DNA of 64,000 bases from Treponema sp. GTDB taxonomy: Bacteria > Spirochaetota > Spirochaetia > Treponematales > Treponemataceae. Location: positions 1 to 64,000 of the forward strand of contig JAEEWW010000003.1 of the NCBI GenBank assembly GCA_016287815.1. The letters run 5' to 3'. Each line of letters starts with the position of its first letter. The first letter of the stretch is position 1. This document shows, one piece after another, positions 15,568-23,913 of the stretch. The notes under the pieces are model-generated. The model was not told the DNA's origin, ran no database searches, and saw only the letters and a list, made by a program, of their open reading frames with translations. A program made the position numbers and the translations under genes.

Positions 15568-16482
15568 ATGAAAAAATTATTAACAGCTGTTGCGATGGCT
15601 GCTTTAGCAGGAACGCTTGTATTTGCAGGCGGTTCAAAGGCAAAGGATGGTAAACTTAAGATTCAGTTGATTACAATGGATCAGATGGATCAGCACTGGG
15701 CTAATGTTGATAAGGGAGCAAAAAAGGCCGTAGCTGAAATTGGAAATATCGATTACAAATGGAATGCACCTTCTGCAAAAGATGATGCACAGCAGATTGA
15801 ATGTATTAACAATGCTGTAGCACAGGGAGCAGATGCTATTCTTCTTGCTGCAAACGGACCTGATGCAGTTACTGCTGCATTAAAGGAAGCAACTGCTGCA
15901 GGCGTTAAGATTATCTATGTTGACTCTGCAGCAAATTATCCGGGAGAAGCTACTCTTGCAACTGACAACAAGGCTGCAGGAAAAACTGCCGGAGAAACAA
16001 TGCTTGCAAAATTCAAGGAAAAGGGAATTACAAAAGGTTCAATCGGTGTAATCAGCGTAAACTCTGCAACAGCTTCAACTGTAGCACGTGAAAACGGATT
16101 TAAGAGTGCTTTTGAAGGAACAGGTTTTAAAATTCTTGAAACACAGTATTGTGACGGAGATGCTTCTCGCTCAAAAGATGCTGCTGCAAACTTTATTACA
16201 CAGGGTGTTGTCGGTTTGTTCGGAGCTAACGAAGGTTCAACAGTAGGAATTGGTAACGCAATCCATGAAAGCTCTTCTTCTGTAGTTGGCGTAGGATTTG
16301 ACAAGTCAGATATGATTCAGCAGTTGATTAAGGACGGATATTTACTTTGTACAATGGCACAGAATCCTGATGTAATGGGCTATGAAGGTATCAGAGCTGC
16401 CGTTACAGTTCTTAAAGGTCAGACAATTTCAAATAAAAATGTAGATACAGGAGTTTCAGTCCTAACAAAAGCTAATTTCTAA
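15568..16482 (+). CDS. Periplasmic sugar-binding protein (RbsB/MglB type)
   Basis: This captures the sugar for the adjacent CUT2 importer. It has 304 residues, with a Sec signal peptide ending VFA before GG; there is no lipobox Cys, so it should be soluble in the periplasm, unlike many treponemal binding proteins. The type-1 periplasmic-binding fold is shown by KLKIQLITMDQMDQHWANVDKGAKKA, QGADAILLAANGPDAV, IIYVDSA and the hinge region GVGFDKSDMIQQLIKDG. AAGKTAGETMLAKF is typical of the family. The gene has a strong AGGAGG site, in keeping with the excess of binding protein over permease usual in such operons. It is last in the operon; a cluster of hairpins follows. Confidence 0.92.
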   Translation: MKKLLTAVAMAALAGTLVFAGGSKAKDGKLKIQLITMDQMDQHWANVDKGAKKAVAEIGNIDYKWNAPSAKDDAQQIECINNAVAQGADAILLAANGPDAVTAALKEATAAGVKIIYVDSAANYPGEATLATDNKAAGKTAGETMLAKFKEKGITKGSIGVISVNSATASTVARENGFKSAFEGTGFKILETQYCDGDASRSKDAAANFITQGVVGLFGANEGSTVGIGNAIHESSSSVVGVGFDKSDMIQQLIKDGYLLCTMAQNPDVMGYEGIRAAVTVLKGQTISNKNVDTGVSVLTKANF

Positions 16483-16489
16483 TCGTGTC

Positions 16490-16512
16490 ATTGTCGGGCG
16501 CGCTCCGACAAT
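16490..16512 (+). terminator. Hairpin after the binding-protein gene
   Basis: ATTGTCGG (16490-16497), loop GCGCGCT, CCGACAAT (16505-16512), then a weak T-rich stretch. It lies 8 bases after the stop codon. The tail is poor for an intrinsic terminator, so it may instead protect the mRNA end. Confidence 0.55.
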
Positions 16513-16527
16513 CTGTTTATTTAGCAA

Positions 16528-16565
16528 AAAACTCAGTGAGTTTTTAAAAAAGTGCACTGAGTTTT
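16528..16565. repeat. Hairpin carrying the CTCAGTG motif
   Basis: AAAACTCAGTG (16528-16538) pairs with CACTGAGTTTT (16555-16565). This is the first of two adjacent hairpins built on the same CTCAGTG/TCAGTGAG word, which appears once more, unpaired, at about 16618-16625. Confidence 0.6.
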
Positions 16566-16570
16566 ACCCG

Positions 16571-16609
16571 AAAAGTCAGTGAGAATTTTAAAATTCTCAC
16601 TGACTTTTT
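16571..16609. terminator. Perfect 38-bp palindrome, bidirectional terminator
   Basis: AAAAGTCAGTGAGAATTTT at 16571-16589 is followed without a gap by its exact reverse complement at 16590-16608, with five T residues at the right end and A residues at the left. It sits between the converging sugar operon and the suf/rrf2 operon and can end transcription from both sides. Confidence 0.8.
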
Positions 16610-16656
16610 ACCCAAACCTCAGTGCGAATTTTGAACTGCATGTAAAAATAATTGTT

Positions 16657-17088
16657 TTAGATTGAATAATCGTTTTGAATAAACGGGTTTGCAGCCAGTT
16701 GTGCGATTGTTATATTTTCCAGGTAGTCATTTATAAGTTTATCAAGCCCCTCCCATAACGGGAGTGTCTTACATTCTGATGCACGGGAACATTCTTTTTC
16801 TCCGGCGGCAAGACAATAAACAGGAGATAATGTTCCTTCTGTTAAAAGAAGGATACTGCGTACGGTATATTCTTCCGGTTTTTTAACAAGCTTGTATCCG
16901 CCGCCTTTTCCGCGAAGACCTTCAAGATAATTTTCTTTTACGAGCAAAGCTATAATGCTTTCAAGATACTTTTTGGAAATATCCTGTCTGTCAGAAATTT
17001 CTTTTAAAGGAATGTATTCACCGGTGTTGTGCTCGGCTAAATCTATCATTACGCGCAGGGCGTATCTTCCTCTGGTTGATACAAGCAT
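16657..17088 (-). CDS. Rrf2/IscR-family transcription regulator
   Basis: The 143-residue protein opens with the family's winged helix (STRGRYALRVMIDLAEH..., PLKEISDRQDISKKYLESI, KGGGYKLVKKPEEYTV). Three cysteines follow as PVYCLAAGEKECSRASEC, close to the three-Cys Fe-S ligand set of IscR. It probably binds an Fe-S cluster and adjusts the suf genes upstream to demand, either as repressor or activator. It lies 57 bases after sufD on the same strand and is likely the last gene of the sufC-sufB-sufD-rrf2 operon. GGAGG precedes the ATG. An 18-bp perfect palindrome lies in the gap before it, a plausible operator or RNA hairpin. Confidence 0.88.
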   Translation of the reverse strand: MLVSTRGRYALRVMIDLAEHNTGEYIPLKEISDRQDISKKYLESIIALLVKENYLEGLRGKGGGYKLVKKPEEYTVRSILLLTEGTLSPVYCLAAGEKECSRASECKTLPLWEGLDKLINDYLENITIAQLAANPFIQNDYSI

Positions 17089-17112
17089 ATTTCCTCCATG
17101 TGTTTATGTTTA

Positions 17113-17130
17113 TTTGAAGCCGGCTTCAAA
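17113..17130. promoter_or_regulatory. 18-bp perfect palindrome between sufD and the Rrf2 gene
   Basis: TTTGAAGCCGGCTTCAAA reads the same on both strands. The half-site CGGCTTCAAA occurs again at 17151-17160, inside the last codons of sufD. It may be a dimeric operator for the adjacent regulator, or the two copies may pair as an mRNA hairpin around an AT-rich inner stem. Confidence 0.45.
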
Positions 17131-17145
17131 TTTAAGTTTTAAATT

Positions 17146-18306
17146 TCAGTCGGCTTCAAAGGCAGAATCAATTTTTGCCAGGGCTTTTTCGGCTACTTCA
17201 TTATCCGGAATAAGATTAATGATGCTGCAAAGTTTTCCGTTGGCAACCATCTGCCGTGCTTTTTCTTTGCCAATTCCGCGGCTGGCCATATAAAACAGCA
17301 GGTTTTCATCTATTTTGCCAAGGGTTGCACCGTGGTTTCCTACAACATCTTCTTCATCACAAAGAATGATTGGTGTTGTTTTATTTACGGCTTCATCGCT
17401 TAAAATTAAAACATCTTCAAGTTCATTGCCTTCAGAACCTGCACAGCCGCGGATAAAGTCAATTGTACCTTTGTAATTTTTGTATGCTTTGCCTAAAAGT
17501 ACGCCCTGCGCGTTGAAATTGCTTTTCGACCTTTCGCCTGTGTGCCGGGCAATGTTGTTTATGTCAAGGCATTCGCTTCCGTCGCTCATGTAGGCAAGCT
17601 GGTCATCAACTTCGGCCTCTTTTCCATTAAGATAAGACTTTAAGGCAAGCCATGATTTTTCTGCACCAAAGTTTGCACGAACGACAGAAAGTTTTGCATT
17701 TTTTGCATTGCATGAAACAATGTCACTTGCAAAGATAACGTTCTTGTCTAAAAACTGTGCGTGACTTATTTTTACGCTGGCATTTTCGTCCAGAAGGCAG
17801 ACAATTCTGACAGCTGCAAAAGCAGGTTTGTTTTTTCCGTCTGAATTTTTATCTGCATTTTTATCTGTTGTATTTGAAGAAAAATCAAAAACAAAGTTCG
17901 AAGCAGTGTTTTTTTCTGCCTGAATAACAAAAAGTCCCGCGTATTCATCCGATGGCCCAAGTTCCAGCTTAATCAGCACGCTTTTTTCGATGCCACAATC
18001 AGCGCCTATCTGCGCGCCGGTATTTTCTTTTACAGAAAAAATCTTTGTTTCAACATTCTGGTTTTTAAACCATTCACAGAATGTGTTTCCGAGCGCGCCT
18101 TCAATTTCTTTTCCTGAAACAAGCTTTTCAAGCTTGCTGAAATCACCGTCAGAAACGCTCACGTTTTGTGCATTGTTTTGTATATTAAGCTTTCCTTTTC
18201 CGTTGAGCTTTTCCGGAGCAGGAATTGAGGATTCGTTTATTTTTAAGTAACACCAGGTTTTTACTGGAAGTGCGCTTGCATTTATCGTAATCATTTTGTT
18301 TTCCAT
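17146..18306 (-). CDS. sufD: Fe-S assembly scaffold subunit SufD
   Basis: SufD works with SufB and SufC as the cytosolic SufBC2D scaffold that builds Fe-S clusters. The 386-residue product has the family's C-terminal core: an NNIARHTGERSKSNFNAQGVL segment, a FIRGCAGSEGNELEDVLILSDEA stretch with the predicted active loop, and EEDVVGNHGATLGKIDENLLFYMASRGI, including the conserved His. The N-terminal third is divergent and lysine/asparagine-rich. The start codon overlaps the sufB stop by one base (TGATG pattern), so translation is coupled. It is a little shorter than E. coli SufD. Confidence 0.92.
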   Translation of the reverse strand: MENKMITINASALPVKTWCYLKINESSIPAPEKLNGKGKLNIQNNAQNVSVSDGDFSKLEKLVSGKEIEGALGNTFCEWFKNQNVETKIFSVKENTGAQIGADCGIEKSVLIKLELGPSDEYAGLFVIQAEKNTASNFVFDFSSNTTDKNADKNSDGKNKPAFAAVRIVCLLDENASVKISHAQFLDKNVIFASDIVSCNAKNAKLSVVRANFGAEKSWLALKSYLNGKEAEVDDQLAYMSDGSECLDINNIARHTGERSKSNFNAQGVLLGKAYKNYKGTIDFIRGCAGSEGNELEDVLILSDEAVNKTTPIILCDEEDVVGNHGATLGKIDENLLFYMASRGIGKEKARQMVANGKLCSIINLIPDNEVAEKALAKIDSAFEAD

Positions 18307-19712
18307 CAGCCGATTGCTCCTTCCATTTCAAGTTTGATAAGGTTATTCATTTCTACGGCGTATTCAAGCGGCAGTTCTTTTGCTACAGGATTTGCAAAGC
18401 CTGTTACTATCATCTGTCTTGCTTCTTCTTCGCTTATTCCGCGGCTCATCAGATAGAAAATTGCATCTTCAGAAATCTTTCCGATTTTTGCTTCGTGACC
18501 TAAATCAGCATCGCTTGTACGTACATCCATTGAAGGAATTGTGTCTGAGCGCGAAATGTTGTCGAGCATGAGCGAAGCACAGCTTACAGAAGATTTTGCG
18601 CGCTTTGCGTTTTCTTTTATTTCGATTGAGCTTCGGAAGGTATTTTTTCCGCCGCTTTTAGAAATTGATTTTGCATTTACGAACGAGGTTGTGTCTTTTC
18701 CGATATGGACAACGCGCGTTCCTGTGTCTAAGTCCTGTCCGTTGCCTGAGAAGGTAATTCCTGTGTATTCGCTTTTTGAGCGGTCACCTTTAAGAATACT
18801 GGTCGGGTAGAGGTAAGAAGTGTGAGATCCGAACGAGCCTGAAATCCATTCGATTGTACCGCCTTCTTCTACGATTGCACGTTTGGAGTTAAGGTTGTAC
18901 ATGTTTTTTGACCAGTTTTCAATCGTTGAATAGCGGACGGTAGAATTTTTTCCGACATAGATTTCTACGCAGCCTGCGTGCAGGTTTGCAACATTGTATT
19001 TAGGTGCTGAACAGCCTTCAATAAAGTGAAGGTATGCGTCATCGTCAACGATAATAAGCGTATGTTCAAACTGTCCGGCTCCTGCTGCATTTAAGCGGAA
19101 ATAGGATTGAAGCGGAATGTCTAAGTGTACGCCTTTAGGAACGTATACAAAGGAACCGCCTGACCATACTGCACCGTGCAGAGCCAGGAATTTATGTTCA
19201 TTTGGCGGCAAAAGATGCATGAATTTGCTTCTTGCAAGTTCTGCGTATTCGCCTGTAAGGCCGCTTTCTATGTCCGTGTAAATTACGCCCTGTTCCTGAA
19301 CTTCTTTTTTTACATTGTGGTAAACAAGTTCTGAATCGTATTGAGCGCCAACACCTGCTAAGGCTTCGCGCTCTGCCTGAGGAATTCCTAAGCGTTCAAA
19401 GGTGTTTTTTATGTCTTCAGGAACTTCTTCCCATTTGCCTTTCATGCTTGTGTTGGCACGAACATAGGAAGAAATTGAATCCATGTTAAGTCCTTCAAGG
19501 GAAGGTCCCCAGTCCGGCACCGGAATTGAATTGTATAGTTCAAGCGATTTAAGACGGAATTCTTTCATCCATTCAGGATCGTTTTTTTCTTTTGAAATTG
19601 TTTCTACTATTTCCTTTGTAAGTCCGTTTTCAAGGCGATAAAAGTCTTTTTCATCGTCCTTAAAGTCGTACATACTGCGGTTTATATCATCAATCTGTGA
19701 TTTCTTCTTCAT
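18306..19712 (-). CDS. sufB: Fe-S assembly scaffold subunit SufB
   Basis: The 468-residue protein matches SufB in length and content: DWGPSLEGLNMDSISSYV near the start, the GGSFVYVPKGVHLDIPLQSYFR core, FEHTLIIVDDDAYLHFIEGCSAP, AGCVEIYVGKNSTVRYSTIENW with its conserved beta-helix, and near the end SVSCASLMLDNISRSDTIPSMDV and LGHEAKIGKISEDAIFYLMSRG. The Cys in SVSCASL corresponds to the family's cluster-assembly cysteine. It forms the nascent cluster with SufD and SufC. It follows sufC by 67 bases and overlaps sufD by one; the ribosome site is AGGA, 7 bases before ATG. No sufS or sufU is present in the window. Confidence 0.95.
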   Translation of the reverse strand: MKKKSQIDDINRSMYDFKDDEKDFYRLENGLTKEIVETISKEKNDPEWMKEFRLKSLELYNSIPVPDWGPSLEGLNMDSISSYVRANTSMKGKWEEVPEDIKNTFERLGIPQAEREALAGVGAQYDSELVYHNVKKEVQEQGVIYTDIESGLTGEYAELARSKFMHLLPPNEHKFLALHGAVWSGGSFVYVPKGVHLDIPLQSYFRLNAAGAGQFEHTLIIVDDDAYLHFIEGCSAPKYNVANLHAGCVEIYVGKNSTVRYSTIENWSKNMYNLNSKRAIVEEGGTIEWISGSFGSHTSYLYPTSILKGDRSKSEYTGITFSGNGQDLDTGTRVVHIGKDTTSFVNAKSISKSGGKNTFRSSIEIKENAKRAKSSVSCASLMLDNISRSDTIPSMDVRTSDADLGHEAKIGKISEDAIFYLMSRGISEEEARQMIVTGFANPVAKELPLEYAVEMNNLIKLEMEGAIG

Positions 19713-19779
19713 ATAAAATCCTAATCTTTATGCTACTATGCTGCGGCTCGCATTTTTGCTGCGTTACAGGCACAGTCTT

Positions 19780-20526
19780 TTACGCGGTTAAAAAGCGTTC
19801 AAAACCGTTTTTGTTGATTTCTTCTACAAGTTCAGCACCGCCGGTTTCTACAATGTGACCTTTTACAAGCACATGCGCATAGTCTACTTTAAGGCTTTCA
19901 AGAATCTTTGTGCTGTGTGTAATAATCAATAATGCGCCGTCATCTTTCTGCTGGTATGCTTCAATTCCCTTGGAAACTGTGCGGACTGCGTCAACGTCAA
20001 GGCCGGAATCTGTTTCGTCAAGAATTGCAAACTTTGGCTCAAGCATTAAAAGCTGTAAGATTTCTGCCTTTTTGCGCTCTCCGCCGGAAAAACCTACGTT
20101 TAAGTCGCGGTCTGCATAAGAAAAATCCATGTTCAAAAGCTTCATCTTTTCTTCCATGGTTTTACGAACCTGAAAAAGATTCTGTCTTTTGCCGGTTATC
20201 TGTTCCATTGCGCTGCGGATGAACTTTGTTACCGTAATGCCTGGAATTTCTATCGGGCTCTGGAAGGTCATAAACATTCCGAGCTTTGCGCGCTTGTCCG
20301 GGCTGTATTCTGTTATGTCTTCGCCGGAAAATATAATCTTTCCGCTGTTTACTGTGTATGAAGGATGTCCCATTAAGACGTTGCCTAAGGTTGATTTTCC
20401 GGCTCCGTTAGGCCCTAAAAGGATATGTGTTTCGCCAGGTTTTATTTCCAAATTGATTTTTGAAAGAATCTGTTTTTCTTTGATGCCGGCAGACAAATCA
20501 GCTGCGGATAGTAAAATGTTTCCCAT
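19780..20526 (-). CDS. sufC: Fe-S assembly ATPase SufC
   Basis: The 248-residue cytosolic ABC-type ATPase drives conformational change in the SufB-SufD scaffold. Visible motifs: Walker A GPNGAGKST, the SufC-specific MTFQSPIEIPGI, signature FSGGERKKAEIL, Walker B AILDETDSGLDVDA, and the His switch IITHSTKI. It is the first gene of the suf operon; its promoter must lie in the 228 bases between it and glgC, where I see no clear boxes. An in-frame ATG at the annotated start lies just after a weak ribosome site (ACGGAG). Confidence 0.95.
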   Translation of the reverse strand: MGNILLSAADLSAGIKEKQILSKINLEIKPGETHILLGPNGAGKSTLGNVLMGHPSYTVNSGKIIFSGEDITEYSPDKRAKLGMFMTFQSPIEIPGITVTKFIRSAMEQITGKRQNLFQVRKTMEEKMKLLNMDFSYADRDLNVGFSGGERKKAEILQLLMLEPKFAILDETDSGLDVDAVRTVSKGIEAYQQKDDGALLIITHSTKILESLKVDYAHVLVKGHIVETGGAELVEEINKNGFERFLTA

Positions 20527-20678
20527 AGAAACTCCGTGTATTATAATTTTTGAACGTTTTGTTCTGTTAAGGAGGGCAGAAAAAGCAGCCCTTGTAACTT
20601 AGAATATACTGAAAAAATACATAATAATCAATCAAAAAACTGGCGGTTTGGTAGGTTAATCGTCGGTTTTGCCAGTAC

Positions 20679-20709
20679 AAAAAAAATATGCGCCAGCTTG
20701 TGGCGCATA
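20679..20709 (-). terminator. Intrinsic terminator of glgC
   Basis: On the minus strand: TATGCGCCA, loop CAAGC, TGGCGCATA, then eight T residues. It begins 46 bases after the glgC stop. Confidence 0.9.
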
Positions 20710-20754
20710 CGATAAGTTTTTTGAGTAAGGATAATAAACCTGTATTTATTCTGT

Positions 20755-22047
20755 TTAGATTACTGTTCCGCTTGGAATTGTAACGCCTTTTCGTATTACT
20801 ACGATTCCATCAGAAACATAGAATAATCCGTGGTCACCGTCTTCGTATTTTTTCCCGTCTACGTTAATGCGGCAGTTATCTCCTATGCAGGAGTTTTTAT
20901 CGATAATTGCTTTTGCAATCTTACAGTTTTTACCGATTCCCATAAGCGGAACGCCTTTTTTGATTTTATTTTCTTTGTCAAAATAAGATTCGTAAAAGTC
21001 GCTACCCATTGTAATTACTCCGTCCAATTCCGTGCCGGATTCAATTACAGAACGGATTCCGATTACAGAATGATTGATTTTAGCCCTTGTAATTACACAG
21101 CCTTCTGCTGCTGTAGAATTTTTAAGCACGGCTTCGTTAAGTTTTGAAGGCGGAAGGTTACGCAGTGTTGTGTAAATCGGACCGTTTTCATCATAAAAGT
21201 TAAACGGTGGATTTATATCTGTAAGTGCAAGTGTTGCATTGTAAAAACTTTCGATTGTTCCGATATCTTCCCAGTAGCCGTTGAAAATATATGAATTAAT
21301 ATGTTTTGTGTTTACAGCCATCGGAATAATTTCTTTTCCGAAGTCCGTATAGTCATTGTTTTTAAGAAGTTCTTCCATTACCGGAGCGTTGAAAATGTAA
21401 ATACCCATAGAGGCAAGGTATTCTTTTTCTTTCGGTAAATCTCCTCTTGTTTTTGCAGGAATTTTCCATTCGTCGATATTTAAGTCTTTGGCAGGTTTTT
21501 CCATAAATTCAGAGATGCGGCGGTTAGAATCAATTTTCATAATTCCGAAGCCTGAAGCATCCTTGCGGTTTACGGCTGTTGCTGCAATTGTAATGTCTGC
21601 CTTTGAATCAAGGTGTGCCTGCATGAATGCGCGTAAATCCATGCGGTAAAGCTGATCACCGGAAAGAATTATATAGTGTGTCGGATTCTGGGATTTAAAG
21701 TGAATGAAATTTTTTCGGACAGCATCTGCCGTTCCTTCGTACCAGCCTGAAGAATTTTCCAAAGTCTGTTCGGCTGCAAGAATTTCAACGAATCCGCCTG
21801 AAAAGCGGTCAAAAGTATAGGCCTTGGAAATGTGCATGTGCAAAGAAGCAGAATTGAACTGTGTTACAAGATAAATCTTTTTATAGCCTGAATTTATACA
21901 GTTAGAAATCGGAATATCTACAATTCTGTAGCGTCCGCCGAACGGAACTGCCGGTTTAGAACGTTCTTTTGTAAGTGGATAAAGTCTTGTGCCTTTGCCA
22001 CCGCCTAAAATAATTGCTGCAACCCTGATTTCATCAATTTCTGCCAT
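20755..22047 (-). CDS. glgC: Glucose-1-phosphate adenylyltransferase
   Basis: This makes ADP-glucose, the committed step of glycogen synthesis; glgA lies 40 kb away in the window. The 430-residue protein has the nucleotide-binding IILGGGKGTRLYPLTKERSKPAVPFGGRYRIVDIPISNC at the N-terminus, with the substrate-binding GFVEILAAEQT and GTADAVRKNF following. YIILSGDQLYRMD holds the catalytic Asp, and FMEKP and GYWEDIGTIESFY come later. A left-handed helix of hexapeptide-like repeats forms the C-terminus (NSCIGDNCRINVDG). The ribosome site AGGAGA lies 6 bases before ATG. It is transcribed alone, divergent from the flagellar rod genes, and closed by a strong terminator. Confidence 0.96.
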   Translation of the reverse strand: MAEIDEIRVAAIILGGGKGTRLYPLTKERSKPAVPFGGRYRIVDIPISNCINSGYKKIYLVTQFNSASLHMHISKAYTFDRFSGGFVEILAAEQTLENSSGWYEGTADAVRKNFIHFKSQNPTHYIILSGDQLYRMDLRAFMQAHLDSKADITIAATAVNRKDASGFGIMKIDSNRRISEFMEKPAKDLNIDEWKIPAKTRGDLPKEKEYLASMGIYIFNAPVMEELLKNNDYTDFGKEIIPMAVNTKHINSYIFNGYWEDIGTIESFYNATLALTDINPPFNFYDENGPIYTTLRNLPPSKLNEAVLKNSTAAEGCVITRAKINHSVIGIRSVIESGTELDGVITMGSDFYESYFDKENKIKKGVPLMGIGKNCKIAKAIIDKNSCIGDNCRINVDGKKYEDGDHGLFYVSDGIVVIRKGVTIPSGTVI

Positions 22048-22158
22048 TTTTTAATCTCCTGCGCCGGTTTGCCCGAACGGTTTTTGTGGTTTTGTTTAAT
22101 TTATAAGAAAATTATAAATCCATATTTTAGATTTTACAAATAAATAAAAAAGAATTAG

Positions 22159-22185
22159 TTAACAACAATTTTGAAATTCCGATAA
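22159..22185 (+). promoter_or_regulatory. Candidate sigma-28 (FliA-type) flagellar promoter
   Basis: TTAA, 15 bases, TCCGATAA. The FliA consensus is TAAA-N15-GCCGATAA, so one base differs in each box and the spacing is exact. It lies 44 bases before the first flagellar rod gene. No good sigma-70 pair is seen at this spot. Confidence 0.5.
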
Positions 22186-22228
22186 TTATAGTAAGGAAAT
22201 AAACTCCTATAAGGCAGGTAATAAAGAG

Positions 22229-23029
22229 ATGATACGCGGATTGTACACAGGCGCAAGCGGAATGAATGCACAGCAGCACAGACTTGATGCAATTTCTAAT
22301 AATCTGGCAAATGTTGATACGGCAGGCTATAAGCGCGATGTAACGGTCAGCAAATCTTTTTCTGAACTTTTAATAAGAAGATGTGACGCTGACGGAGTTT
22401 ATACAACAACTTTTGGTTCAGCAGACGCAGCCCCGGTTGTCGGAAAACTTGGTTTGGGCGTAGAAGCCAATGAAAATTATACGGATTTTCAGCAGGGCTC
22501 TTTCCGCCTGACAGATGCAAATACTGATTTAGCTTTAAGCGGTGAAGGTTTCTTTGCCGTCATGACACCTTATGGTGAACGTTATACACGCAACGGAAAC
22601 TTTTTTGTTGGTAAAGAAGGAATTCTTGAAACTAAAGACGGTTATCCTGTTCTTGGTGAAAACGGTTTGATTCATGTTTCTGACGATCAGTTTAAGGTTA
22701 ATGAAAACGGTATGATTTATAACCTTGCAGATAATTCTGTAATAGACAGATTCCGTACTGTTCGTTTTGATAACGAACGTTATTTACAGAAAATGGGTTC
22801 AAGTCTTTATGCTTCTAACGATATTTCTGGAGAAGCATATATTGCAGAAGGCGATGAGCGTCCGACTTTTTTGCAGGGCTATATGGAAACCAGCAACGTA
22901 AACGTTGTAAATGAAATGGTTCAGATGATAGAAGTTAACCGTGCTTACGAAGCAAACCAGAAGACGATTCAAAGCCAGGATACGATGTTAAGCAATTTGT
23001 GGTCTCGCGTTGCCACACGCCGCGGATAA
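22229..23029 (+). CDS. flgF: Flagellar rod protein FlgF (FlgG-like)
   Basis: The 266-residue protein belongs to the flagellar hook-basal body family: the N-terminal GASGMNAQQHRLDAISNNLANVDTAGYKR heptad region, a middle DLALSGEGFFAV, and the C-terminal QGYMETSNVNVVNEMVQMIEVNRAYEANQKTIQSQDTM. Both termini form the coiled coils that pack the rod. It is followed 11 bases later by a clearer FlgG, so I call this one FlgF, but in spirochaetes the two rod genes are sometimes both named FlgG. In spirochaetes the filament lies in the periplasm and the rod crosses the cytoplasmic membrane and cell wall. The ribosome site is weak; a FliA-like promoter precedes it. Confidence 0.85.
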   Translation: MIRGLYTGASGMNAQQHRLDAISNNLANVDTAGYKRDVTVSKSFSELLIRRCDADGVYTTTFGSADAAPVVGKLGLGVEANENYTDFQQGSFRLTDANTDLALSGEGFFAVMTPYGERYTRNGNFFVGKEGILETKDGYPVLGENGLIHVSDDQFKVNENGMIYNLADNSVIDRFRTVRFDNERYLQKMGSSLYASNDISGEAYIAEGDERPTFLQGYMETSNVNVVNEMVQMIEVNRAYEANQKTIQSQDTMLSNLWSRVATRRG

Positions 23030-23043
23030 TCAGGAGAAAATAA

Positions 23044-23838
23044 ATGGTACGAAGTTTATGGACAGCAGCAACAGGAATGAACGGACAGCAGTCAAATATT
23101 GACGCTATTTCACATAACCTTTCCAATGTAAACACAACCGGCTATAAACAGCAGCGGGTTGAATTTGAAGACCTTATCTATCAGAACATAAAAACTGCCG
23201 GAACTCCTGCTACAGAAGATACTGTTAATCCTGTAGGAATTCAGCAGGGAGCCGGTGTTAGGGTAGGTGCTACACAGCGTGTATTTACTCAGGGCTCTTT
23301 GCAGAATACCGGAGTTGATACAGACCTTGCAATTGTTGGAGACGGTTTCTTCCGTGTGCAGAAATACGACGGAAGCTATGCCTATACCCGTGACGGTACA
23401 TTTAAAGTTGATATGACTGGTCAGCTTGTAAATAACAATGGTCTTCGCGTAATGCCTGAAATTATTCTTCCTGAAGGATATGACATTCATACTCTTGCAA
23501 TCAGCGATGACGGTCGTGTAACAGTAAAAATAAATGGTGAAAAAACACCTACTCTTGTAGGACAGATGGAACTTTACCGTTTTCCGAATGCAGTAGGCCT
23601 TAAAGCCAACGGAGACAATCTTTATACAGTAACAAACGCAAGCGGACAGCCGATTGCCGGTCGCCCGGGATATGAAGGTATGGGTGTTACAAAGCACAAG
23701 TTTGTTGAAATGTCCAACGTTTCTGTTGTAAACGAAATGGTTCAGATGATTGTAGCACAGCGTGCTTACGAATTTAACAGTAAGGCAATTCAGACAAGCG
23801 ATACAATGCTTAATACAGCCGTAAACCTTAAACGCTAG
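23044..23838 (+). CDS. flgG: Flagellar distal rod protein FlgG
   Basis: 264 residues, the standard length of FlgG. The landmarks are the opening SLWTAATGMNGQQSNIDAISHNLSNVNTTGYKQQRVEFEDL, the rod-specific GAGVRVGATQRVFTQGSLQNTGVDTDLAI, and the C-terminal VEMSNVSVVNEMVQMIVAQRAYEFNSKAIQTSDTML. This forms the distal rod of the periplasmic flagellar motor. The site AGGAG lies 7 bases before ATG. It sits between flgF and the rod-binding protein gene in one operon. Confidence 0.95.
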   Translation: MVRSLWTAATGMNGQQSNIDAISHNLSNVNTTGYKQQRVEFEDLIYQNIKTAGTPATEDTVNPVGIQQGAGVRVGATQRVFTQGSLQNTGVDTDLAIVGDGFFRVQKYDGSYAYTRDGTFKVDMTGQLVNNNGLRVMPEIILPEGYDIHTLAISDDGRVTVKINGEKTPTLVGQMELYRFPNAVGLKANGDNLYTVTNASGQPIAGRPGYEGMGVTKHKFVEMSNVSVVNEMVQMIVAQRAYEFNSKAIQTSDTMLNTAVNLKR

Positions 23839-23913
23839 TTTTAGGACTTTGTAATGAAATCTGCGGCGGTAAATGAACGGAATATTGTGCGGGAATAAAA
23901 TAGAGGGGAATTT

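Noticed and set aside
15568..16482. Lipoprotein assignment for the RbsB-type binding protein
   Set aside because: The signal peptide ends in VFA-GG and there is no lipobox Cys.
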